A stretch of 64,000 nt of DNA. It comes from Bacillota bacterium. Its GTDB lineage: Bacteria > Bacillota_I > Bacilli_A > RF39 > UBA660. The notes beneath the pieces are model-generated. The model worked only from the letters and a program-made list of their open reading frames with translations. It did not search any database and was not told the DNA's origin. The stretch is taken from NCBI GenBank assembly GCA_023460995.1, contig JAEWOE010000006.1, positions 744,001 through 808,000 of the forward strand, read 5' to 3'. Of this stretch, positions 1 to 8,967 are shown one piece after another; position 1 is the stretch's first letter; every line of letters begins with the position of its first letter. Made by a program: the position numbers and the translations under genes.

Positions 1-444
1 AGAAAAAGAGTTGAAAGAGTACTTGATTATTATAATGAGACAGGTAAACTTCCTAGTAAAGAAAAAAGTGATAAACTTTTATATGATACTTTATTTATAG
101 GATTAACTACAGATAGAGATATTTTATATGAAAGAATAAATAAACGTGTAGATACTATGGTTGAAAATGGTTTACTTGAAGAAGCAAAATGGGTATATGA
201 ATCAGGTATAAGAACTAAAGCTATTACTACTCCAATTGGTTATAAAGAATTATTCCCATATTTTGATAATTTAGAGCCTCTTGAGGCTTGTTTAGATAAG
301 ATTAAACAAGATAGTAGGAGATACGCTAAAAGGCAGTATACGTGGTTTAATAACCAAATGAATGTTACATGGTTTAATGTTAACTTTAATAACTTTAATG
401 AAACAATTGATGATGTATATAATTTTATAAAAAAATATAAATAA
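1..444 (+). CDS. miaA: MiaA, tRNA dimethylallyltransferase (3' part only)
   Basis: C-terminal ~147 residues of the enzyme that adds a dimethylallyl group to A37 of tRNAs reading UNN codons. The frame is open from base 1, so the start and the P-loop lie upstream of the window. Diagnostic family motifs are present: the IGYKE motif around bases 235-250 and the RRYAKRQYTWF motif around 318-345, typical of the MiaA C-terminus. An internal ATG at 157 is not the start, because MiaA-like sequence continues upstream of it. The gene converges with rnj over a shared terminator. Confidence 0.93.
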   Translation, partial: RKRVERVLDYYNETGKLPSKEKSDKLLYDTLFIGLTTDRDILYERINKRVDTMVENGLLEEAKWVYESGIRTKAITTPIGYKELFPYFDNLEPLEACLDKIKQDSRRYAKRQYTWFNNQMNVTWFNVNFNNFNETIDDVYNFIKKYK

Positions 445-445
445 A

Positions 446-484
446 AAAAGAGAAACTAATTTGTAATTTTAGTTTCTCTTTTTA
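446..484. terminator. Bidirectional terminator between miaA and rnj
   Basis: A 15-bp A/T-flanked stem (446-460 with 469-484, core GAGAAACTAA/TTAGTTTCTC) has A-runs on the left and T-runs on the right, so it can end both convergent transcripts. It overlaps the last codons of rnj. Confidence 0.85.
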
Positions 485-2147
485 TATTCATAATTACGGG
501 TAGAATAATAGGCTTTCTTCCAGTTGTTTCATATATATATTCTGATAATTCAGTAATGATTTGTCCTTTTATCTCAGTATAGTTAATATTAGTACTGATT
601 TTAGCGTTAATAGCATGTCTTGCTATTTCTTCTAATTTCTTTAACATAGCTATATTTTCATTTACTTGAACAAAACCTCTTGTTGTAATATTAGGGTTAG
701 TTAATAACTTACCATTTATTACATCAATATTTGATATAACAACAACAATACCATCATTAGCCATAATCTTACGATCTTTCATGACAGCATTAGATACATC
801 ACCAATACGATTACCATCAACATATATGTCACCAGCTTGAACTGTTCCTGCTTTTGTGATTTTACCCTTATAAAGGGATAAAACATCACCATTACCAAGT
901 ACAAAAGTATTCTCTCTTGGTAAACCACAGTCAACTGCTAAGTCAGCATGAGTTTTAAGCATACGATATTCACCATGAAATGGCATAAAGTATTTTGGAT
1001 TAATAAGTCTAATCATTAATTTTAATTCTTCTTGACTAGCATGCCCAGAAGTATGTATATCTGAAAGTAGGGTATTAGTATAAACTCTAACACCTTTTAA
1101 ATATAATTTATTTATTGTTCTAGAAATACTTAAAGCATTTCCAGGTATAGCACTTGAAGAAAAGACAACTATATCAGAAGGTTGTACTTTAATTTGTCTA
1201 TGTGTTCCATTTGCTATTCTAGATAGAGCAGCAAGAGGTTCACCTTGACTACCAGTACAAAGTAAACATACTTTGTGTGGTGGTAAATGTATAGCCTCAT
1301 CAGGTGTAATAAATAAATCTTTATTAGTTATATATCCACCTTGAATTGATATTTCTAAGTTGTTGTCCATACTACGACCAAATACAGCAATTTTTCTATC
1401 ATTTTTCTTGCAAGTGTCCACTATATGCTTTAATCTATATATGTTAGATGCGAATGTAGCAATTATAATTCTACTACCAGCATGTTTAACAAATATATCT
1501 TGTAAAGCTTCATCAACCTTAGTTTCACTAGTTGAAAATCCTTCATTTAGTGCATTAGTTGAATCTGATAAAAGTAAACTTACTCCTTCTTTACCAATCT
1601 TAGACATTTTATATAAATTTGCCATTGGTCCAATAGGAGTTAAATCAAATTTAAAGTCTCCAGTAGTTACTACATTCCCATTAGGTGTATGTATACACAT
1701 ACCATGTGAATCTGGAATAGAGTGGGTTGTTCTAAAAAATTCAACACTCATATTCTTAAATTTAACCACTGTTTCTTCCGTATAAACAATCATATTTTTA
1801 TATTGGATATTTCTTTCTTCCAATTTTTTTCTAATTAATCCGACAGCCTGATTAGGAGCATATATCGCTGGTATGTTAACTTGTTGTAACAAGAATGGTA
1901 TACCTCCTATATGATCCTCGTGACCATGTGTAATAAATAATCCCTTGATTTTACTTTCATTCTTTTTTAAAAAAGTATAATCAGGAATAACATAATCGAT
2001 TCCCATTAATTCTCCTGCAGGAAATATGACTCCTGCATCCGTAATTATTATTTCATTTCCATGCATAACACAATACATATTTTTACCAACTTCACCTAGA
2101 CCACCTAGTGCGAAGATTTTTGTGTCTGCATCATCAAAAATTTTCAT
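456..2147 (-). CDS. rnj: Ribonuclease J
   Basis: Metallo-beta-lactamase/beta-CASP ribonuclease with 5'-3' exo- and endonuclease activity in mRNA decay and rRNA maturation in Gram-positives. Its 563 residues match the ~555 of Bacillus RNase J1/J2. The zinc-binding HGHEDH motif is at residues 74-79, followed by beta-CASP motifs such as DSTNA and the SGHAS segment near the C-terminal third. The start has a good ribosome-binding site (GAAAGGAGAG) just upstream. Only one copy is in the window, so J1 and J2 cannot be told apart. Transcribed divergently from ftsY. Confidence 0.95.
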   Translation of the reverse strand: MKIFDDADTKIFALGGLGEVGKNMYCVMHGNEIIITDAGVIFPAGELMGIDYVIPDYTFLKKNESKIKGLFITHGHEDHIGGIPFLLQQVNIPAIYAPNQAVGLIRKKLEERNIQYKNMIVYTEETVVKFKNMSVEFFRTTHSIPDSHGMCIHTPNGNVVTTGDFKFDLTPIGPMANLYKMSKIGKEGVSLLLSDSTNALNEGFSTSETKVDEALQDIFVKHAGSRIIIATFASNIYRLKHIVDTCKKNDRKIAVFGRSMDNNLEISIQGGYITNKDLFITPDEAIHLPPHKVCLLCTGSQGEPLAALSRIANGTHRQIKVQPSDIVVFSSSAIPGNALSISRTINKLYLKGVRVYTNTLLSDIHTSGHASQEELKLMIRLINPKYFMPFHGEYRMLKTHADLAVDCGLPRENTFVLGNGDVLSLYKGKITKAGTVQAGDIYVDGNRIGDVSNAVMKDRKIMANDGIVVVISNIDVINGKLLTNPNITTRGFVQVNENIAMLKKLEEIARHAINAKISTNINYTEIKGQIITELSEYIYETTGRKPIILPVIMNIKRETKITN

Positions 2148-2273
2148 TAAACTCTCCTTTCATTTTTTTTGCTGAAAAATCTGGCTATATAATTATATCT
2201 TTTTTTTTGGCTTTTGTCTAGCATTTTGAAATTATATAGTGTAAAATGATTATAGATAGAGAAGGTGAAACAC

Positions 2274-3275
2274 GTGGGTTTATTTGACAAATTTAAAAAT
2301 CTATTTAATGCAAAAGAAGGCAAAGAAACAAAAGAAATAAAAGAAGAAAAGGAAGATTTAATAAGTTATGAAGAAGGTTTAGAAAAAACAAGAAATGTTT
2401 TTGTAAACAAATTAAACTTATTAAATAGTAAATATAAAAAGGTAAGTGAAGAGTATTTTGAAGAATTAGAAGAAATACTTATTATGGCAGATATTGGTGT
2501 TAATACAGTAATGGAGTTTATTAATAAATTAAGATATCGTGTTAAACATGAAAATATTGTCGATTCTAAAGATTTAATGGAAATTATAGTTGATGAAATG
2601 TTTGTTATTTATGTAGGTAATGATATTTTAGTAAATAAAATTAATTATTCAAATGATGGACCTACAGTTATTTTATTTGTAGGTGTAAATGGTGCTGGTA
2701 AAACTACTACTATTGGTAAACTTGCTTATAAGCTTAAAAAAGAAGGTAAGAAAGTTATGATGATAGCTGGTGATACCTTTAGAGCAGGCGCTGTTGAACA
2801 AATAGAACAGTGGGGTAAAAGAGTAGACTGCGAAGTAGTATATAAAGATACTATGGATGCTGCTAGTGTTATATTTGATGGTTTAACTAAAGCTAAAGAA
2901 GAAAACTATGATGTTGTTCTTGTTGATACAGCAGGAAGACTACAAAATAAAGAAGGGTTAATGAGAGAACTTGAAAAGATAAATAAAGTAATTGGTAATA
3001 TAATTCCAAATGCTCCTCATGAAACTCTTTTAGTAATAGACGCTACTACTGGTCAAAATGGTATTAGTCAAGCTAAAAGTTTTAAAGAAATAACTAATAT
3101 AACAGGAATAGTTTTATCTAAGTTAGATGGTACAGCCAAAGGTGGTATTGTTTTAGCTATAAAAGATAGTGTTAATTTACCTGTTAAATTCGTTGGTATG
3201 GGCGAAAAATTAGATGATCTAAGAGTATTTGATATAGAAAAATACATATATGGTTTATTTAAGGATTTAAGGTGA
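2274..3275 (+). CDS. ftsY: FtsY, signal recognition particle receptor GTPase
   Basis: SRP receptor that docks ribosome-SRP complexes at the membrane. The NG domain is complete: GVNGAGKTTT (G1), DTFRAGAVEQ, DTAGRLQNK (G3) and SKLDGTAKGG (G4/G5). The acidic A domain is short and lysine/glutamate-rich, as in Bacilli. An upstream GTG at 2265 is possible, but the AAGGTGA ribosome-binding site at 2263-2269 sits correctly only for the GTG at 2274, giving MGLFDKFK, the usual FtsY start (333 aa). First gene of a tightly packed run with the small membrane protein and ylxM. Confidence 0.95.
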   Translation: MGLFDKFKNLFNAKEGKETKEIKEEKEDLISYEEGLEKTRNVFVNKLNLLNSKYKKVSEEYFEELEEILIMADIGVNTVMEFINKLRYRVKHENIVDSKDLMEIIVDEMFVIYVGNDILVNKINYSNDGPTVILFVGVNGAGKTTTIGKLAYKLKKEGKKVMMIAGDTFRAGAVEQIEQWGKRVDCEVVYKDTMDAASVIFDGLTKAKEENYDVVLVDTAGRLQNKEGLMRELEKINKVIGNIIPNAPHETLLVIDATTGQNGISQAKSFKEITNITGIVLSKLDGTAKGGIVLAIKDSVNLPVKFVGMGEKLDDLRVFDIEKYIYGLFKDLR

Positions 3276-3280
3276 AATTA

Positions 3281-3520
3281 GTGAATAAAGAATCTGAAAA
3301 GAATATATTTCTTTTAATGCAAACAGCTTTAGCTACAGCGGTATTTTCGATAGGACTTGGTTATATCTTTGAGAAAAGTTATTTTGTTTTATTAGTAATC
3401 GTACTAGCTTTACTTGTTTTTTTAATGGCATATTCAAATTATCGCTTTTATAAAATTAAGGCAGTAACACCCGTATGCATAATATTTGGGATAATACTTA
3501 TATTGGAGTTGTTTATATGA
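3281..3520 (+). CDS. Small membrane protein of unknown function
   Basis: About 79 residues with three predicted hydrophobic segments (roughly residues 10-30, 34-52 and 60-78) and basic linkers. I recognise no family. Reading could begin at GTG 3272, overlapping the ftsY stop, but the GTG at 3281 has AAGGTGA five bases upstream and is preferred. It overlaps ylxM by ATGA, so translation is probably coupled. Sitting between ftsY and ylxM suggests a membrane-biogenesis role, but that is inference only. Confidence 0.6.
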   Translation: MNKESEKNIFLLMQTALATAVFSIGLGYIFEKSYFVLLVIVLALLVFLMAYSNYRFYKIKAVTPVCIIFGIILILELFI

Positions 3521-3816
3521 TGGAAATGGATAAAGAGATATACTTAACAGGATTATATGACTACTATAGTGAATTATTGACAGATAAACAAAAATTATAC
3601 TTCGAAGACTATTATTTTAATAATTTAAGTTTAGCTGAGATAGCAGAAAACCAAGAAACAAGTAGAAATGCTATTCATAAACAAATTAAAGATACAGAAA
3701 ATAAATTAATAATGTATGAAGATAAATTAAAATTATGTCAAAAATATAATGAACTTAAAGAAGTAATTAAAGATTTAGATGATGATATTAGACAGCAAAT
3801 AGAAGAATTAATATAG
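3517..3816 (+). CDS. ylxM: YlxM-like putative helix-turn-helix protein
   Basis: YlxM/p13 family, a small helix-turn-helix protein encoded next to SRP genes in Gram-positives and thought to modulate the SRP pathway. The DKQKLYFEDYYFNNLSLAEIAE segment and the following SRNAIHKQIK recognition-helix region match a sigma-70 region 4-like HTH, followed by a C-terminal coiled coil. The longer reading from 3475 adds 14 unlikely residues inside the upstream gene. The ATG at 3517 has GGAG nine bases upstream, giving 99 aa. In most relatives ffh comes next; here a HerA-like gene does. Confidence 0.85.
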   Translation: MMEMDKEIYLTGLYDYYSELLTDKQKLYFEDYYFNNLSLAEIAENQETSRNAIHKQIKDTENKLIMYEDKLKLCQKYNELKEVIKDLDDDIRQQIEELI

Positions 3817-3830
3817 GGAGATGATTTTAG

Positions 3831-5588
3831 ATGTTTGGTAAAATAGTTTATTTAACTGATACTCTTGCGCATATTGAAATACCAGAAGGTACTCCAGTAG
3901 CGGAAAATTTAATGAATATGCATGTTATTTTTGAAGACAATAATAAAAAAATTGTTGGAGAAGTAGCGGATATTGATACAAAAGTTGTTAAAGTTAGATT
4001 CTTAGGTGAAGTAGTAAATGGCAAGTTTATAGGTGGTGTTATTAGAAAACCAACTTTACAAGCAAAACTTAGAGTTATATCAAAAGATGAATTAGGTATA
4101 ATTGTTGGTGAAGAAGGACCAGGAAAAATACAGCTTGGTGTATCACCACTATATGATGATTATCCAATAAGAATGGATATAAATGATTTCTTTAGTAACC
4201 ATATGGCAATCTTTGGTAATACTGGATCTGGTAAATCTTGTGGTGTAGCAAGATTACTTCAAAATATCTTTACTGATCCAAACTTTATGCCATTTAAATC
4301 AAATTTCTTAATATTTGATGCTTATGGTGAATATCATAATGCTTTTAAGGATATTAATAAAATTAATCCTAATTACAATTTTAAATACTATACAACAGCT
4401 AAAACAACATCAAAAGAAACATTACTTTCTATTCCATTATGGTTATTAAATAATGATGATTTTGCTTTATTATTACAAGCAGAAACTCATTCACAGTTAA
4501 CAATAATCGAAAGAATGCTTAAATTAGTTAATATCTTTGTAAGTGATGATGATATTTCAAGAAGATATTGTAACCATGTTATAGCTAAAGCTATGATGGC
4601 TATATTATTTACTAATCAAACATCTGCAAGTAAGAAAAATGATGTTTTCTCAGTACTTGCGACTTGTACAACACCTGAGTTTAACCTTGAAGCAGTTGTA
4701 CATGGAGTAGGGTATTCTCGTAAATTTAGAGATTTATTCGTTATTGATACAGCTGGACAATTTCCAGAAAGTAATTTAATGGTTGAATATATTTCATCAT
4801 TTATGGATGAACAGTTAGATACATATGAACCAAAAGTAATTAAGTATTTTACACTAGAAGATCTAGAAAGAGCTCTAGCATTTACTTTAATTAGTGAAGG
4901 ACTTCTTAAAAACGAAAAGATGTATAATGAAGCAGTAACTTTAAAAGTTAGATTACATGCTTTAACAATTGGGGACAATTCTATTTATTTAAAATATCCT
5001 CAGTTTATTACTCTTGAAAATTATGTAGCAAGTTTAATATCTACAAATGGTCGTAAAGCTCAAATAATTAACTTTAATCTTGAAGATATAGATGATACAT
5101 TTGCTAAAACAGTAACTAAAATATATACAAGAATGTTATTTGATTTCACTAAGAGACTTAGTGTAAGAGCATCAATACCATTTCATATATTCTTAGAAGA
5201 ATCACATCGTTATGTTCAAGCAGATGGTGATAAATTCTTACTTGGATATAATATATTTGAGCGTGTAGCTAAAGAAGGTCGTAAATATGGACTTATCTTT
5301 AATCTTATATCTCAAAGACCAGTTGAAATATCTGATACAGTTATCTCACAGTGTAGTAATTTCTTAATATTTAAAATGAATCATCCAAGAGATCTAGAAT
5401 ATATTGAAAAAATGCTTCCTAATATTAGTAAAGAAGTAGTTGAAAAACAAAAGACTTTACAACCAGGAACATGTGTAGCATTTGGTAAAGCATTTAAGAT
5501 TCCAATGATAGTTAAGATGGAAATGCCAAATCCAGAACCATATAGTAGCAACTGTGATGTATTTAATGTATGGCAAGTTAAGAGGTAA
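3831..5588 (+). CDS. HerA-like hexameric ATPase
   Basis: 585-residue HerA/FtsK-superfamily DNA translocase. The N-terminal ~110 residues form a HAS-barrel-like beta domain; Walker A is GNTGSGKS at residues 129-136; a Walker B-like hydrophobic strand ends in EESHRYV, and SQRP supplies a sensor/arginine-finger region. HerA proteins usually work with a NurA nuclease (end resection) or with SIR2/DUF4297 effectors (defence). No such partner is adjacent: the next gene encodes a membrane-anchored unknown. The gene occupies the place of ffh after ylxM and has a GGGAGATG ribosome-binding site. Confidence 0.85.
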   Translation: MFGKIVYLTDTLAHIEIPEGTPVAENLMNMHVIFEDNNKKIVGEVADIDTKVVKVRFLGEVVNGKFIGGVIRKPTLQAKLRVISKDELGIIVGEEGPGKIQLGVSPLYDDYPIRMDINDFFSNHMAIFGNTGSGKSCGVARLLQNIFTDPNFMPFKSNFLIFDAYGEYHNAFKDINKINPNYNFKYYTTAKTTSKETLLSIPLWLLNNDDFALLLQAETHSQLTIIERMLKLVNIFVSDDDISRRYCNHVIAKAMMAILFTNQTSASKKNDVFSVLATCTTPEFNLEAVVHGVGYSRKFRDLFVIDTAGQFPESNLMVEYISSFMDEQLDTYEPKVIKYFTLEDLERALAFTLISEGLLKNEKMYNEAVTLKVRLHALTIGDNSIYLKYPQFITLENYVASLISTNGRKAQIINFNLEDIDDTFAKTVTKIYTRMLFDFTKRLSVRASIPFHIFLEESHRYVQADGDKFLLGYNIFERVAKEGRKYGLIFNLISQRPVEISDTVISQCSNFLIFKMNHPRDLEYIEKMLPNISKEVVEKQKTLQPGTCVAFGKAFKIPMIVKMEMPNPEPYSSNCDVFNVWQVKR

Positions 5589-5593
5589 TTAAT

Positions 5594-6553
5594 ATGTTAC
5601 GTGGGAGAAAAATAATATATAAAAGAGAAGTTAAAAAAGAACCTGTTAGAATAGAGAAAGTTGTGCCTGTTATAGCTTCCTCTTTAGCAGGTGCTAATGT
5701 TATTGAACCTGTGGTAATAAAGAAGAAAAAAGGCACTAAAAACGGTGAAAAAGAAGTACTTGAAGTAGTGCCAGTAGCAGGATCAAAAAAACCAGCCACG
5801 ATTTTTTTAATAGCTATCCTATTTTTGGGATTTTATGTCATATATGATCAGTTTATTAATGAAGATAAAATACCTTCATCTCCAATAAAAAATGATAATG
5901 ATATAGAAATAGCTAAAATAGATGATACAAAAGATTATATTTATTATGAACACGAAAAAGATATAGACTTTCCTCTTGGTGTTGATACTAAAGCAACATA
6001 TAAAGATATAACAATTAATATTAATTCTGACTCAGTAAATAGTTTAAATTATAGACTTAATAAAGAATATACTTCTTATTATGAAGCTTATAAATTCGAT
6101 AAGAATGCGTTATATGAATGTGTAGAACCTAGTGCGATTGATATAGAAAATACTGAAGATTACACAATTACATATCGTGATTATAAAACAAATGTAACAA
6201 ATAATTACATAACAATAATCGTAACTGATTATAGTATTAATTACTGTGGTACTGTTCTAAAGAAAATAGTTTCTTCATATGTAATTGATAAAAAAGAAGG
6301 TATAGTATATAGTAAAGGTGGTTTACTTAGCCTATATGATACTACAGAAGAAGATTTAATTAAAAAAGCTATATCAGGAAGAACTGATGGTAATTACGGT
6401 ATATTAAAACCAGATGAAATTGTAAAAGAAATACAAGATATAGGTGAAGTAGAACTATATATTGATAGTAAAGAATGTCTAGGTATTTATTATACTGGTA
6501 TAATGTTTGAAACTACTGATGACACTCATAATATTTCATTAATATGTAAGTAA
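5594..6553 (+). CDS. Single-pass membrane protein of unknown function
   Basis: 319 residues: a basic cytoplasmic N-terminus of ~70 residues, one transmembrane segment (about 73-92) and a ~225-residue outer domain rich in acidic residues and Tyr/Asn, with a few cysteines (C176-type motif NYCGT and a final CK). I recognise no family. It starts five bases after herA (AGAGGT ribosome-binding site), so it is probably cotranscribed. A possible role as the membrane partner of the HerA ATPase is inference only. It ends at a strong terminator. Confidence 0.7.
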   Translation: MLRGRKIIYKREVKKEPVRIEKVVPVIASSLAGANVIEPVVIKKKKGTKNGEKEVLEVVPVAGSKKPATIFLIAILFLGFYVIYDQFINEDKIPSSPIKNDNDIEIAKIDDTKDYIYYEHEKDIDFPLGVDTKATYKDITININSDSVNSLNYRLNKEYTSYYEAYKFDKNALYECVEPSAIDIENTEDYTITYRDYKTNVTNNYITIIVTDYSINYCGTVLKKIVSSYVIDKKEGIVYSKGGLLSLYDTTEEDLIKKAISGRTDGNYGILKPDEIVKEIQDIGEVELYIDSKECLGIYYTGIMFETTDDTHNISLICK

Positions 6554-6554
6554 T

Positions 6555-6589
6555 AAAAAGGAATAAAACCAAGTTTTATTCTTTTTTTT
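6555..6589 (+). terminator. Terminator of the ftsY-herA operon
   Basis: Stem GAATAAAA/TTTTATTC (6561-6568 with 6574-6581) followed by eight T residues. Confidence 0.8.
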
Positions 6590-6607
6590 CTTTCTTTTAA
6601 AAAAATA

Positions 6608-6637
6608 TTGTTGATATTTATTATTTTGTGATATAAT
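6608..6637 (+). promoter_or_regulatory. tRNA-Lys promoter
   Basis: TATAAT at 6632-6637, with TTGTTG at 6608-6613 (18-bp spacer) as the likely -35 box, 20 bases before the tRNA. Confidence 0.6.
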
Positions 6638-6657
6638 ATACACGTACCTGAAAAAAT

Positions 6658-6733
6658 GTCTTCGTAGCTCAGTTGGTAGAGCAACTGACTCTTAATCAGT
6701 GGGTCCACGGTTCAAGCCCGTGCGAGGACACCA
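6658..6733 (+). tRNA. tRNA-Lys (anticodon CTT)
   Basis: Complete cloverleaf: acceptor GTCTTCG pairs with the 3' CGAGGAC. The anticodon loop CTCTTAA gives CTT, the T-arm contains GGTTCAAGCC, and the 3' CCA is encoded. Followed directly by a terminator and then the PHP-ATPase gene. Confidence 0.95.
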
Positions 6734-6744
6734 TATTAGTAAAT

Positions 6745-6773
6745 AAAGATTGTAGAAATACAATCTTTTTCTT
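6745..6773 (+). terminator. Terminator after tRNA-Lys
   Basis: AAAGATTGTA (6745-6754), GAAA loop, TACAATCTTT (6759-6768), then a T-rich tail. Confidence 0.85.
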
Positions 6774-6815
6774 TGCCAAAAAAGCAGAATTTTAGCGGAA
6801 TAAGTAAAAATAATT

Positions 6816-6845
6816 ATGTCGAACTTTGTCGAAATGTGCTATAAT
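6816..6845 (+). promoter_or_regulatory. Promoter with two tandem Spo0A boxes upstream of the PHP-ATPase gene
   Basis: ATGTCGAA at 6816-6823 and TTGTCGAA at 6826-6833 are direct repeats exactly 10 bp apart, matching the known Spo0A (0A) box TTGTCGAA/TGTCGAA in the one-turn spacing used by Spo0A dimers. They lie just upstream of an extended -10 (TGC-TATAAT, 6837-6845). The same octamer precedes both A-type membrane-protein genes at 45188 and 48230. Regulation by Spo0A is inferred from the motif alone. Confidence 0.6.
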
Positions 6846-6857
6846 GAATATAGATTT

Positions 6858-6893
6858 AGCAGTATTAGAATCTTTAAAGGTTTTAATGCTGCT
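6858..6893 (+). promoter_or_regulatory. Leader hairpin before the PHP-ATPase gene
   Basis: AGCAGTATT (6858-6866) can pair with AATGCTGCT (6885-6893), with weaker pairing inside, and is followed by TTTCTTTC. The arrangement resembles an attenuator or terminator in the 5' leader, ten bases before the GGAGG of the gene. Confidence 0.4.
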
Positions 6894-6918
6894 TTTCTTT
6901 CTGAAGGAGGTAGAAAGA

Positions 6919-8967
6919 ATGAAAGCAATTGACTTACATGTACACACTAAAGCATCAGTTAGCGATAGCCCTTTTATCTTTGAGATTGATATATTAAAAG
7001 ATTATGTGGCCACCTTATCTTTGGATGCAATTGCAATAACTAATCATAATTTATTCGACAGAAAACAATTTGAAAATATTACTGATAATTTAGGTATAAA
7101 AGTTTTTCCAGGTGTTGAAGTGGACTTAGATGGTGGTCATATATTAGTAATTTGCCCAATAGAAAAAATAGATGATTTTGAAAAAGAATGTCTAAGTTTA
7201 GAAAGCTTAATTACACAACAAACAGATGATATAAATTTCAATCAATTCTTAATTACATTTCCCAACTATAAAGATTATCTACTAATACCACATTATAAAA
7301 AGAAACCTATGATAAAAGATAGTATTTTACAACAACTATCAGATGTGTTAATAGTTGGAGAAGTTCAAAATGCTAATAAATTTACTATTACAAAAAAGGA
7401 TAATAACTCATTAATTCCCGTGTTGTTCGGAGATAATAGAATGTCTAAAGACTTATTGGGTGATGATGATGTAGAGAAATATCCAATTCGAATTACTTAT
7501 GTTGAAATTGATGAAATATCAATAAAAAATCTTAAGGTTGCCCTTTCAGATAGAACAAAAGTCTTTGTAAATAATACAAAAAGCGATAATGATTTTGTTG
7601 TTTTTCCAAATGGTACAATGGCATCAAATGGTTTAAATGTTATTGTTGGTAAAAGAGCCTCTGGAAAAACTTATTTATTAAACACAATAAATAAATCATT
7701 TCAAGGCGAAGAAAGTGTAAAATATATTGAACAATTTTATATAAGCAAACATAGTGATAAGACAGCTTTTCAAAAATTGATTGACAGTAGTTTTGATAAT
7801 ATTTCTGAACAATATTTAACCCCCTTAAAACCACTGATACATGAAATAATTGAAATAGATTTACTTGATGATGAGAAAGATATTGATAAGTATTTAGAAT
7901 CGCTTAAGGAAAATGCAAGAAGACAGGCTGATAGCAATGCTTTTTCAAAAACTCCAATTTATAATGAAGTTAATTATAGCGAGGTTGATAGCAATGAGTT
8001 AGAAACTTTAATTAAATCAATTTTGAATATTATTGCTAATGAGAAATATAAAACGATTATTAATAAATATATAAATTCAACTAATCTTAAAATGTTAATT
8101 GTTGAGTTAATAGAAAATTTTAAAGAAGAAAAGAAAGATATTTTATTAAAGAAAAAAACAAACGTAATATTGAAATCAGTTAAAACTGAATTAGAAACAA
8201 AAGCGTCAATTCCTAAAGTAAAAGAAGTTGATTTATATGAGTGTGCTCACGATAAAAGAATTGTTACTAATTTTAACGACTTAATAGAAAAATTGAAATA
8301 TGCCACGCCATTATCAAGATTAAACGAAGACTATTATGGATTTGAAATAAATGTTGAAAAAGAGGGTTATAGTTCAGCAACTGATATAAAAAGATCTTCT
8401 AAATTGAGTAATGATTATTCAATTAAAGAAGAATATGATATTTTTTATGATAAAGACCCTTACAAATTTATTAAAGAATTAAATGATAAACTAATTCCAG
8501 AAAATATGTTACATAAACTATTAATTAAAATTAAAATGAATGTAACAGATGAAAATGGAAATAAAGTATCCGGTGGACAAAAAGCAGAATTTATATTATT
8601 AAAACAACTAGCTGATGCAAGTAATTACGATATATTATTAATAGATGAACCGGAGTCATCTTTTGATAATTTATTTATTAAAGAAAGAATCATTAAGAGA
8701 CTGAAAGATATTTCACTTAAAACTACAACATTTGTCACAACACATAATAATACATTAGGAATTACTATAAAACCAAATAAAATTATTTATACTAGAAATA
8801 ATGGTGATGATACTTATGATATTTTTACAGGTACACTAACAAGTACCAATTTAAAGAGTATGACGGGTGAAGAAATACCAAATTATAATACTATTTTAGA
8901 TGTAATGGAAGCTGGAGAAGAAGCTTATAAAGAAAGGAAGAATGTTTATGAAAGTTTTACAAGTTAA
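6919..8967 (+). CDS. PHP-domain phosphoesterase fused to an ABC/SMC-like ATPase (TrlF-like)
   Basis: The N-terminal PHP domain (about residues 1-215) has the metal ligands H7, H9, H43, E67, H74, H125 and D172. The C-terminal ATPase is ABC/SMC-like: Walker A GKRASGKT (244-251), a helical insertion (~300-500), signature SGGQ (551-554), Walker B LLIDEPE (573-579) and H-loop histidine 609. This order of domains is that of TrlF-type proteins, which are linked to tRNA cleavage and phage defence; at 682 aa it is rather short for them. The start is chosen at 6919 (AAGGAGG at 6904-6910), not the upstream ATG at 6826, which lies within the promoter. It overlaps a small partner gene by 20 bp, is flanked by terminators and lies behind tRNA-Lys, so the pair looks like a compact accessory unit. 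Confidence 0.75.
   Translation: MKAIDLHVHTKASVSDSPFIFEIDILKDYVATLSLDAIAITNHNLFDRKQFENITDNLGIKVFPGVEVDLDGGHILVICPIEKIDDFEKECLSLESLITQQTDDINFNQFLITFPNYKDYLLIPHYKKKPMIKDSILQQLSDVLIVGEVQNANKFTITKKDNNSLIPVLFGDNRMSKDLLGDDDVEKYPIRITYVEIDEISIKNLKVALSDRTKVFVNNTKSDNDFVVFPNGTMASNGLNVIVGKRASGKTYLLNTINKSFQGEESVKYIEQFYISKHSDKTAFQKLIDSSFDNISEQYLTPLKPLIHEIIEIDLLDDEKDIDKYLESLKENARRQADSNAFSKTPIYNEVNYSEVDSNELETLIKSILNIIANEKYKTIINKYINSTNLKMLIVELIENFKEEKKDILLKKKTNVILKSVKTELETKASIPKVKEVDLYECAHDKRIVTNFNDLIEKLKYATPLSRLNEDYYGFEINVEKEGYSSATDIKRSSKLSNDYSIKEEYDIFYDKDPYKFIKELNDKLIPENMLHKLLIKIKMNVTDENGNKVSGGQKAEFILLKQLADASNYDILLIDEPESSFDNLFIKERIIKRLKDISLKTTTFVTTHNNTLGITIKPNKIIYTRNNGDDTYDIFTGTLTSTNLKSMTGEEIPNYNTILDVMEAGEEAYKERKNVYESFTS

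Noticed and set aside
1360..1785. Open frame on the + strand inside rnj
   Set aside because: Antisense shadow of a strongly conserved gene; no ribosome-binding site or homology. The same applies to the other long antisense frames in the prepilin, herA, ABC and cotE genes.
2161..3275. TGA read as tryptophan (Mollicutes-type code), given the low GC
   Set aside because: Several genes end properly at TGA (ftsY among them), and tryptophan is encoded by TGG throughout.
6826..6918. N-terminal extension of the PHP-ATPase from the ATG at 6826
   Set aside because: It would begin inside the Spo0A-box/-10 promoter; a perfect GGAGG and the PHP-domain start support 6919.
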